Source: Bacteroidales bacterium
GTDB lineage: Bacteria; Bacteroidota; Bacteroidia; Bacteroidales; VadinHA17
Assembly (NCBI GenBank): GCA_027451265.1
Contig: DAIDJT010000078.1
Coordinates: 1 to 9,763, forward strand
DNA: 9,763 nucleotides
Direction: 5' to 3'
The translations under genes and the position numbers were made by a program. This document shows positions 1 through 6,365 of this stretch, in pieces (the stretch's first letter is position 1; every line of letters starts with the position of its first letter). Under the pieces are notes generated by a model. It was not told where the DNA came from, did no database searches, and was given only the letters and a program-made list of their open reading frames with translations.

Positions 1-752
1 TGTTTAAGGCTCCAGGCTGCCTCAGAATATGGTTTGACCAGCTCACCCCTTGTCATGAACCCCAGTTCGCCGCCGCGCGGCGCAGAACCCGGGTCTTCCG
101 AATAAAGTATTGCCAGTGTGCTGAAGCTCTCACCGTTGATGATACGGCTGCGAAGGTCAAGGAGCCTTTGCCGCACCTCCGCCTTGCTGGCTTCCATGTC
201 AGGCGGCTCAACTGAAATAAGGCTCAGCTGAACCTTCCTGGGTACCAATGCAAGGGAGTCACGCGGTATCGTATTATAGAATTTTCTGACCTCCTCGGGA
301 GTGACAGTTATGTCTTTGGCTATCGTGCCCTGGGTCTCCTGGACGATATACTGGTTGGTCAGCATCTCGCGAAGATCCTTGCGGATCTCTGCCATGCTCT
401 TGTTAAAGTAGGTCTCCAGGGCCTGTTCCGACCCGGCACGCCTGATGTAATCCGTAAGCCTGCTGTTGAGATCCGATTCCACACTTTCTGATGACACCAC
501 AATGGAGTCAATCCGTGCCTGGTCAAGGAAAAGCTTCTGTATTAGCTGATCCTCGAAGACGCGGCACCTGAGCTGTTCAATGGGCGTGGGGTCACGCTCA
601 GCCTTCAGCTGAACCACCTGTCCCTCTATCTCTGAGAGGTAAATAACCTCATTGCCAACGACAGCCACTACAGATTCAACAACCTGTTGTGCGGTAACAC
701 TGTATGCCGTGCACATTGCCAGCGCACATAACAAAATAATATTTCTCCTCAT
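1..752 (-). CDS. surA: SurA-like periplasmic peptidyl-prolyl cis-trans isomerase (3' end outside window)
   Basis: The frame is open from an ATG at 752 to the left edge, giving 250 residues of a longer protein. Residues 1-21 form a signal peptide (basic MRRN, hydrophobic core, cleavage likely after SVTA before QQ), so the mature protein should be periplasmic. Residues 24-170 resemble the SurA N-terminal chaperone module, beginning VVAVVGNEVIYLSEIE, the usual SurA opening. From about residue 172 a parvulin (PpiC-type) domain starts, with the conserved stretch SEDPGSAPRGGELGFM at 218-233 and a following PYSEAAW. The family helps fold outer-membrane beta-barrel proteins after Sec export. The C-terminal part, possibly with a second parvulin repeat, lies off the window. 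The gene is the last visible member of a minus-strand operon, starting 15 bases after the stop of the lipoprotein gene. The family is clear; use of the name surA rather than generic ppiC is an inference. Confidence 0.88.
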   Translation of the reverse strand, partial: MRRNIILLCALAMCTAYSVTAQQVVESVVAVVGNEVIYLSEIEGQVVQLKAERDPTPIEQLRCRVFEDQLIQKLFLDQARIDSIVVSSESVESDLNSRLTDYIRRAGSEQALETYFNKSMAEIRKDLREMLTNQYIVQETQGTIAKDITVTPEEVRKFYNTIPRDSLALVPRKVQLSLISVEPPDMEASKAEVRQRLLDLRSRIINGESFSTLAILYSEDPGSAPRGGELGFMTRGELVKPYSEAAWSLK

Positions 753-767
753 TCTTTCCGATGCCTT

Positions 768-1616
768 CTAAAAGATTTTCAATGTGTTGTTGCTGACAGC
801 TTCATTGTAGATGCCGTCTTCAAGTTTCTGGAGAAAGTCATTCCTCCTGTTGTTGAGGATGATGGTCCTGACCTGTCCCCTTATATATTCGAAAGGTGCA
901 ACGCTGTTTCTTAGCCTGTACTCCCTTATTACAATGAAATAGAAAAATCTGTCATCCTTAAGTTCCACGGCGCTGTTCCTGGCCAGCCACTGCTCCTGGT
1001 CAGCCGACTCGAAAGGAACTTCCATGAGCAGCTGGGTAAATGGGATCCATTCATCATTGTAATCGTCAAAACGAAGCCCGAACCGGGTGCAGATATCTTC
1101 CAGTTCCTGCATGTCAGCGGCATCCTGAGACCGGTAAAGTTTCCTGATGCGCTCCAGTTCCGGCATTCCTTGAGGGGCCTTTATGAACAGCACCCTGACG
1201 AGATTGGATGTCAGGGTAAAAGTACTGAGATTGCTTACGTAATAGTTCTGTAATTCACTGTCAGTAACAGTGGTATCCATCTTCTGGATTATCATCTGGT
1301 GCTGGTACTGGTATATGAGCAGGTTGTTTCTCATCTCATTGAGTTGCCTGTTCACTTCAGCCTTGTATTCAGGGGTCAGGTTCTCTTCGGCCCGCAGGGC
1401 CAGGAGTTCTTTGCGTGCCCACTGCCTGATGTAGCTCTGAACCGCCGAGGTGCTGTCTTCCTTGCTCATCCCCTGAGACACCAGTCCGGAAGGGACCTGG
1501 TCAACGTACAGTATCCTGTCGCCTGCGCGTGCTGCGACACGCCGGTCCTCGTCTGTGCCGGTACTGTGGCATGAGACTGCAATCAGGATCAGGGCAGGAA
1601 TGATGAGTCTGATCAT
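768..1616 (-). CDS. Lipoprotein of the SurA/PpiC family with a degenerate parvulin domain
   Basis: A 282-residue protein with a lipoprotein signal: a short hydrophobic stretch ending in the lipobox AVSC with Cys16 as the predicted lipidated residue. The acidic run TDED at 21-24 could mark sorting to an outer leaflet, which is speculative. Residues 27-130 read like the helical SurA_N region (AARAGDRILYVDQV near the start, then long amphipathic helices with LLALRAEENLTPEYKAEV). The later part (about 138-235) sits where a parvulin domain should be, and PFEYIRGQVRTIILNNRR at 241-258 matches the usual post-parvulin helix. However, the His-containing strand, the GG-L-G loop and the final GYHII are not visible (VRVLFIKAP and RFFYFIVIREY stand in their places). 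Isomerase activity is therefore unlikely and a holdase role is inferred. The ATG at 1616 lies one base after the guaB stop, so the two genes are almost certainly co-transcribed and translationally coupled. Confidence 0.72.
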   Translation of the reverse strand: MIRLIIPALILIAVSCHSTGTDEDRRVAARAGDRILYVDQVPSGLVSQGMSKEDSTSAVQSYIRQWARKELLALRAEENLTPEYKAEVNRQLNEMRNNLLIYQYQHQMIIQKMDTTVTDSELQNYYVSNLSTFTLTSNLVRVLFIKAPQGMPELERIRKLYRSQDAADMQELEDICTRFGLRFDDYNDEWIPFTQLLMEVPFESADQEQWLARNSAVELKDDRFFYFIVIREYRLRNSVAPFEYIRGQVRTIILNNRRNDFLQKLEDGIYNEAVSNNTLKIF

Positions 1617-1617
1617 T

Positions 1618-3108
1618 TTAATATTCGTTTGTTTTACGGCTGTAGTTTGGCGCCTCGCGGGTGATTGTCACATCATGCGGGTGACTCTCCACGACACCGG
1701 CGCTGGTGACCCTGACAAAGCGGCCTTCACGTTTAAGGGTGGGTATATCAACTGCACCGCAATAACCCATTCCTGACCGCAGCCCGCCCAGGAACTGGTA
1801 GATAACCTCATTGAGCGTTCCCTTATAGGGGACGCGTGCAGTTATACCCTCGGGAACGAGTTTGTGGATGTCATCCTCCATATCCTGGAAGTACCTGTCC
1901 TTGGAACCCATCTGCATGGCCTCCACAGAACCCATACCGCGGTATGTCTTGAATTTCCTGCCGTTGTAAATGATTGTTTCGCCGGGCGACTCCTCCACAC
2001 CGGCGAAAAGTGAACCTGCCATTACGCAATCGGCTCCCGCGGCAATAGCCTTTACGATGTCACCTGAATAACGGATTCCTCCGTCAGCAATGACCGGAAC
2101 GCCGCTCCCTTCGATGGCGCGTGCCACATTGTATATTGCTGACAACTGCGGTACACCCACGCCGGCAACCACCCTCGTGGTGCAGATGGAGCCGGGGCCG
2201 ATTCCCACCTTGACAGCGTCTGCACCCTCTTCCACAAGCTTCCTGGCTGCTTCGGCGGTACCTATGTTCCCGACAACTATCTCGGTGCGCGGAAACATCT
2301 TCTTAATCTCCCGCAATATCTCTATCACACTTTTGGTGTGTCCGTGAGCGGTGTCAATTGCAATTGCATCGACGCCGGCGCCTACCAGGGCCTCAACCCT
2401 TGAAAGGGTATTGTTGGCTATGCCCACAGCTGCGGCCACTCTGAGCCGGCCCTTGTCATCCTTGCAGGCATTGGGCCTGTCCTTTGCCTTCGTTATGTCT
2501 TTATAGGTAACCAGGCCCTTCAGCCTTCCCTTATCATCAACTATCGGAAGCTTTTCAATCTTGTGTTTTTGAAGTATCTCCCCGGCTGCCGCCAGGTCAG
2601 TCTGGTGACTGAGGGTGATAAGCCTCTCCAGAGGGGTCATTATCTCACTTATGCGCCGCGAATAGTCAGTCTCAAAACGAAGATCACGGTTGGTGACTAT
2701 GCCCGCAAGGGCACCGTCATCATGGATGACAGGAATCCCGCCTATCTTGAATTCCTTCATCAGCGCCAGCGCATCAGCCACTGAAGCACTGTCAGAAATT
2801 GTCACCGGGTCAAAGATCATGACACTCTCGGCACGCTTCACCTTCCTCACCTGCACCGCCTGCTGGCTGACAGACATGTTCTTGTGTATCACGCCTATAC
2901 CGCCCTCACGGGCGATGGCAATTGCAAGCTCAGCCTCAGTGACGGTGTCCATGGCAGCCGACACGATGGGAGTATTGATTATGATGTTCCGCGAGAACTT
3001 TGACCTGAGATCAACATTCCGCGGCAGAACCTCCGAGTAGGCCGGAAGGAGCAGCACATCATCGAAGGTAAGACCTTCAAACAACAGTTTATCTTCTGAG
3101 AATGACAT
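1618..3108 (-). CDS. guaB: IMP dehydrogenase
   Basis: Converts IMP to XMP with reduction of NAD+, the rate-limiting step of guanine nucleotide synthesis; cytoplasmic and usually a tetramer or octamer. With the ATG at 3108 the protein has 496 residues, the normal length. A longer frame reaches 3177, but its extra 23 residues (rich in Cys, Lys and Pro) are unlike the family, whereas the sequence from MSFSEDKLLFEGLTFDDVLL is the expected start. The TIM-barrel core is interrupted at about 93-207 by two CBS domains, which bind adenine or guanine nucleotides in this family. Visible landmarks are GPGSICTTR with catalytic Cys309, the phosphate-binding VIADGGIRYSGDI near 339-351, the YRGMGS loop near 389, the Arg405-Tyr406 pair in KDRYFQ that acts as general base, and ARVPYKG. 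It is the first gene of the minus-strand operon with the two SurA-like genes and diverges from recQ. Confidence 0.98.
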   Translation of the reverse strand: MSFSEDKLLFEGLTFDDVLLLPAYSEVLPRNVDLRSKFSRNIIINTPIVSAAMDTVTEAELAIAIAREGGIGVIHKNMSVSQQAVQVRKVKRAESVMIFDPVTISDSASVADALALMKEFKIGGIPVIHDDGALAGIVTNRDLRFETDYSRRISEIMTPLERLITLSHQTDLAAAGEILQKHKIEKLPIVDDKGRLKGLVTYKDITKAKDRPNACKDDKGRLRVAAAVGIANNTLSRVEALVGAGVDAIAIDTAHGHTKSVIEILREIKKMFPRTEIVVGNIGTAEAARKLVEEGADAVKVGIGPGSICTTRVVAGVGVPQLSAIYNVARAIEGSGVPVIADGGIRYSGDIVKAIAAGADCVMAGSLFAGVEESPGETIIYNGRKFKTYRGMGSVEAMQMGSKDRYFQDMEDDIHKLVPEGITARVPYKGTLNEVIYQFLGGLRSGMGYCGAVDIPTLKREGRFVRVTSAGVVESHPHDVTITREAPNYSRKTNEY

Positions 3109-3131
3109 CGGGCAAGGTTTTTTACTGGGGC

Positions 3132-3139
3132 GAAAATTA
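3132..3139 (-). promoter_or_regulatory. Possible -7 promoter element for the guaB operon
   Basis: Read on the minus strand this is TAATTTTC, seven of eight matches to the Bacteroidota -7 consensus TAnnTTTG, ending 23 bases before the guaB ATG. A TGTG lies about 21 bases upstream where TTTG would be expected, a three-of-four match. The placement is sensible for the divergent guaB/recQ region, but the match is imperfect and could be chance in AT-rich sequence. Confidence 0.3.
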
Positions 3140-3205
3140 CAAAAAATTGGCAAGCACCTGCACATCTTATATGTCAATAAAAGGTTAAAAGTGAGATTGA
3201 GTTAT

Positions 3206-3213
3206 TAAATTTG
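3206..3213 (+). promoter_or_regulatory. Candidate -7 promoter element for recQ
   Basis: TAAATTTG is an exact match to the Bacteroidota sigma-ABfr-type -7 element TAnnTTTG, 21 bases before the recQ ATG, in the AT-rich half of the 126-bp divergent intergenic region. I do not see a good TTTG -33 partner, which is often weak in this phylum. It would give a short leader starting near 3220. Confidence 0.5.
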
Positions 3214-3234
3214 TATTAAACTGCCCGTAAAACA

Positions 3235-5145
3235 ATGCTGCCGGATATCTACAGGGAAACCCTTGCGCGTTATTGGGGATTCACTTCCTTCAGGCCCCTG
3301 CAGGAGGAGATCATTGAATCAGTGATCTCCGGCACTGACGTGGTGGGCCTCCTTCCTACAGGCGGAGGCAAATCGGTCACCTACCAGGTGCCACCGGTCG
3401 CCGGCGACGGGCTCTGCCTTGTCATAACCCCCCTCATAGCCCTGATGAAGGACCAGGTTGCAAGACTGAAGTCGATGAATATCAAGGCTATGGCCATTCA
3501 CAGCGGCATGACTCGCGAAGAGGTCGAGATCTCACTTGACAACTGCCTTTACGGTGACTACCGGTTGCTCTATGTGAGCCCTGAACGGCTCCAGACCCCG
3601 CTCTTCAGAGCCCGCCTGCCCAGGTTCAACTTCTCCCTGGTGGCTGTGGATGAAGCCCATTGTATTTCACAGTGGGGATATGATTTCAGGCCCTCTTACC
3701 TCCATATCGCAGAAATAAGGGATATGATGAATGAGGAAGTGCCCTTCCTGGCGCTGACGGCAACAGCCACGCCCCGCGTTGTTGATGACATCGTCTCCAG
3801 GCTGAAGCTGAAGAATCCGAAGGTGCTGCGGACAAGCTTCAGACGGCCCAACATCACCTATATGGTCAGGGAGGTGGAGGACAAGAGCACTTATGTCATC
3901 CGCAGCCTCAAAAAGGAACAGGGCAGCGGAATCATATATGTCAGCAGCAGGAAGAGGGCAAAGGAGGTGGCTGAGATGCTCGTGGCAAACAATATAAAGT
4001 CCGACTTCTACCACGCCGGGCTGCCGCAGGAAATGCGTGACAGGAAACAGACATCATGGAGCACCGGTGAGACGCGCGTCATCGTTGCCACGAACGCCTT
4101 CGGGATGGGTATAGACAAGGCTGACGTGAGGTTCGTCATCCACTGGGACTGCCCTGATTCCATTGAAGCCTATTACCAGGAATCGGGCCGTGCAGGCCGC
4201 GACGGGAAACCTTCCTTCTCGGTTCTTCTATGGTCACAGGACGAAAAAAGAAAGCTGGCTGACTCTGTCCGGATAAAATTTCCCCCGGTGGAGAGGATAA
4301 AGGATATATATGATGCTATCGGCAACTTCTACCAGCTCCCGGTGGGGTCAGGGAAAAACAGTGTGCACGACTTCGACCTGTGGAAGTTCGTCACGGCGTT
4401 CCGGTTTTCCGTGACCGAAACATACAACAGTCTCAATTTCCTCCAGAAGGAGGGATACCTTGAATTTACTGATGAAATCAATAATCCTTCCCGGGTGCAT
4501 TTCGTCGTCAGCCGCGATGACCTTTACAAGTTCCAGGTGGCCAACGAGGAGTATGACAGGTTCATCAAGCTGCTGTTGCGAACCTACAGCGGAATGTTCT
4601 CGGACTTCGTGCCGGTGAACGAGGAGACTCTTGCCGCCAGGTCAGGGCTTACCCGCGAGGCTATCTACCAGTACCTTCTGCGGCTCTCATCACAGGGGAT
4701 AATACACTTTATCCCGGGTAAGAAAAGCCCTCTCGTCATCTTCACCGAGGAGCGGCTTGACCGCAGTCATCTCCGCATCTCCCCCGAACTGTACCTGAAG
4801 GTGAAGGAAAATTATGTTGAGAGGATAGCCGGCATTACCGGGTACGCAGAAAACAAAACCAGGTGCCGCCCTGCATTCCTGACTGCCTACTTCGGCGAAG
4901 AGACCGGCAGATGCGGTATGTGCGACACGTGCCTTGAAAGGAATGAGCTGGAACTGAGCAAGTACGAGTTCGACATGGTCATTGAAAAGATAAAGGAGTT
5001 GCTGGCCGAAAAACCGCTCAGACCAGATGAACTGGAAGCCCTGGCTGATCTGCCCCGGGAAAAGAGCGTCAGGGTCATACGATGGCTCCTTGACCATGAG
5101 AAGCTGGTGTACGACAGCGACCACAGGCTCACCTGGAAACGGTGA
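3235..5145 (+). CDS. recQ: RecQ-family ATP-dependent DNA helicase, no HRDC domain
   Basis: A 636-residue superfamily 2 helicase that unwinds DNA 3' to 5' in recombination and stalled-fork repair. Helicase motifs are intact: Q-motif region GFTSFRPLQEEII (15-27), Walker A GLLPTGGGKS (38-47), Walker B VDEAH (138-142), LTATATP (174-180), and motif VI QESGRAGRDG (315-324) with its arginine finger. A RecQ zinc site follows with Cys544, 560, 563 and 566 in the spacing C-x15-C-x2-C-x2-C. Between motif VI and the first zinc Cys lie about 219 residues, far more than in E. coli RecQ; this insert contains winged-helix-like segments (for example DLWKFVTAFRFSVTETYNSL and EETLAARSGLTREAIYQYLL). After the zinc site only a short winged-helix-like tail remains, and there is no HRDC domain. 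I associate this long form with Bacteroidota. The ATG at 3235 is preceded by a candidate promoter. It is transcribed divergently from guaB. Confidence 0.95.
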   Translation: MLPDIYRETLARYWGFTSFRPLQEEIIESVISGTDVVGLLPTGGGKSVTYQVPPVAGDGLCLVITPLIALMKDQVARLKSMNIKAMAIHSGMTREEVEISLDNCLYGDYRLLYVSPERLQTPLFRARLPRFNFSLVAVDEAHCISQWGYDFRPSYLHIAEIRDMMNEEVPFLALTATATPRVVDDIVSRLKLKNPKVLRTSFRRPNITYMVREVEDKSTYVIRSLKKEQGSGIIYVSSRKRAKEVAEMLVANNIKSDFYHAGLPQEMRDRKQTSWSTGETRVIVATNAFGMGIDKADVRFVIHWDCPDSIEAYYQESGRAGRDGKPSFSVLLWSQDEKRKLADSVRIKFPPVERIKDIYDAIGNFYQLPVGSGKNSVHDFDLWKFVTAFRFSVTETYNSLNFLQKEGYLEFTDEINNPSRVHFVVSRDDLYKFQVANEEYDRFIKLLLRTYSGMFSDFVPVNEETLAARSGLTREAIYQYLLRLSSQGIIHFIPGKKSPLVIFTEERLDRSHLRISPELYLKVKENYVERIAGITGYAENKTRCRPAFLTAYFGEETGRCGMCDTCLERNELELSKYEFDMVIEKIKELLAEKPLRPDELEALADLPREKSVRVIRWLLDHEKLVYDSDHRLTWKR

Positions 5146-5192
5146 CGCTGCTCCTTTTATCAACAATTCCCCTGTTTTAAGCCCGAAATGAA

Positions 5193-5200
5193 TAATTTTG
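5193..5200 (+). promoter_or_regulatory. Candidate -7 promoter element for the DUF5063-exonuclease-rlmI operon; rules out the TTG start
   Basis: TAATTTTG matches the Bacteroidota -7 consensus TAnnTTTG exactly and ends 15 bases before the ATG at 5216. It physically overlaps a TTG at 5198 that would be the most upstream start of the next gene. If this is the promoter, transcription begins near 5207 and the TTG cannot be the start. No clear -33 TTTG is visible. Confidence 0.5.
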
Positions 5201-5215
5201 CCCCGTTATTTACTG

Positions 5216-5779
5216 ATGATGGAAAAAGAGGAAAAGGTAATTTATTCACGCCAGGTGGTTGAGTTCGCTGCTTCAGCCAATGAGTACTGCAAATACCTGG
5301 AGTCAACACAGGAAATTGGCGGCATAGAGATTCTAAAGGTAATGCAGCGCCTGCTGCCGTTTATATACCTGAGGGCCTCACTGCTGCCGCTCCTCGAACC
5401 GGTGCTGGACGAATCAAATGAAAAGACGGTTACCGAATTCGACTGGACCAGGATGCATGACAACCTGCTTTCAAAAATGGGTAACAATGACCCCTTCCCG
5501 GTCATAGTTACTGCAGGAGATCCTTCGGACGGACTCTATACCGGAAGCATAGCTGAAAGCCTGACAGACATATACCAGGACCTTAAAGACTTCATTGTCA
5601 GCTATAAGAGCGGCAATGAAGAGGTGATGAATGATGCAGTGTGGGAGGTGCTGATGAATTTTGAGGAGTTTTGGGGAAAGAAACTCCTGAATGTGCTTAC
5701 AGCAATTCACAGTGTCCTTTACTCTGAGGATGAAGGGATTGCTGACAACGGAGAAAATGATGACGAAGAAACAGTATAA
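5216..5779 (+). CDS. DUF5063 domain-containing protein
   Basis: A 187-residue soluble, predicted mostly helical protein (no signal peptide, no membrane segment) that I recognise as the DUF5063 family of Bacteroidota; its biochemical function is not known to me. The opening VIYSRQVVEFAASANEYCKYLE and the central YQDLKDFIVSYKSGNEEVMNDAVWEVLMNFEEFWGKKLLNVLTAIHSVL segment (given only as landmarks, about residues 121-170) are the recognisable parts. The last 17 or so residues are strongly acidic (EDEGIADNGENDDEE). I chose the ATG at 5216; the ATG at 5219 is equally possible, and a TTG at 5198 is rejected because it lies inside the candidate promoter. The end overlaps the start of the exonuclease gene by about 20 bases, implying translational coupling and a shared pathway. 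No catalytic motif is apparent, so an adaptor or regulatory role towards the exonuclease is only an inference. Confidence 0.8.
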   Translation: MMEKEEKVIYSRQVVEFAASANEYCKYLESTQEIGGIEILKVMQRLLPFIYLRASLLPLLEPVLDESNEKTVTEFDWTRMHDNLLSKMGNNDPFPVIVTAGDPSDGLYTGSIAESLTDIYQDLKDFIVSYKSGNEEVMNDAVWEVLMNFEEFWGKKLLNVLTAIHSVLYSEDEGIADNGENDDEETV

Positions 5780-6356
5780 CGGAAGCATTACCGATGATGA
5801 ACTGAGAAAACTTCCGGTTCTTCAGTTTCGCGGGAGGGTGACCCTGGTTGACAACATGGAAAAGTTCCGCAGGGTGATGGATGAGATTGGAAGACCGTCA
5901 CTACTCGGATTTGATACTGAGACCAGGCCATCATTTAAAAAGGGCAGAAGCCACAGGGTGGCGCTCCTTCAGCTTGCTGACGCGGAGAATGCATGGCTCT
6001 TCAGACTTAACATGATAGGTCTCCCGGATGAACTGGCAGCGTTGCTGTCGGATAATCAGATCGTGAAAACCGGGGTTGCCATCCGCGATGATATAAAAGC
6101 ACTCAGGTCACTTACACACTTCGAGCCGCACGGGTTCATTGACCTCCAGAGCGTGGTGGCTGACCATGGGATCCGGGAACTTGGACTGAAGAAACTCACA
6201 GCCATCGTACTTGGTTACTCCATCTCAAAATCACAGCAGGTTTCAAACTGGGAAGCGCCTGCACTGACTGAGCCGCAACAACTGTATGCCGCAACCGATG
6301 CATGGGTATGCAGGAGCATATACCTTGCCCTGAACGGTAAAGAAATACATCAATAA
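5757..6356 (+). CDS. WRN/RNase D-like 3'-5' exonuclease (DEDDy family)
   Basis: A 199-residue single-domain DnaQ-like exonuclease. The three exonuclease motifs with all metal-binding acids are present: Exo I LGFDTETRPSF with Asp53 and Glu55, Exo II VKTGVAIRDDIKALR with Asp112, and Exo III YAATDAW with Tyr177 and Asp181, which places it in the DEDDy group. Motif wording (GFDTE, TGVAIRDD, YAATDAW) is closest to the exonuclease domain of human WRN rather than to full-length RNase D; there is no HRDC domain. It should remove nucleotides from 3' ends of DNA or RNA with two metal ions; the natural substrate is not evident. Start choice: ATG at 5757 or the adjacent ATG at 5760. An in-frame ATG at 5691 would add 22 unconserved residues that overlap deep into the DUF5063 gene. 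It sits in an operon with DUF5063 upstream and the rlmI-like gene nine bases downstream, and recQ lies only one gene further upstream. Confidence 0.9.
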   Translation: MMTKKQYNGSITDDELRKLPVLQFRGRVTLVDNMEKFRRVMDEIGRPSLLGFDTETRPSFKKGRSHRVALLQLADAENAWLFRLNMIGLPDELAALLSDNQIVKTGVAIRDDIKALRSLTHFEPHGFIDLQSVVADHGIRELGLKKLTAIVLGYSISKSQQVSNWEAPALTEPQQLYAATDAWVCRSIYLALNGKEIHQ

Positions 6357-6365
6357 TCATTATCA

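Noticed and set aside
3109..3177. Upstream ATG extending GuaB by 23 residues
   Set aside because: The extra residues are unlike GuaB N-termini, and the extension would run through the intergenic region holding the candidate guaB promoter; the ATG at 3108 gives the family start.
4690..5166. 158-codon minus-strand frame opposite recQ
   Set aside because: It lies almost wholly opposite the RecQ zinc and winged-helix coding region, shows no recognisable motif, and is best explained as a shadow of biased codon use.
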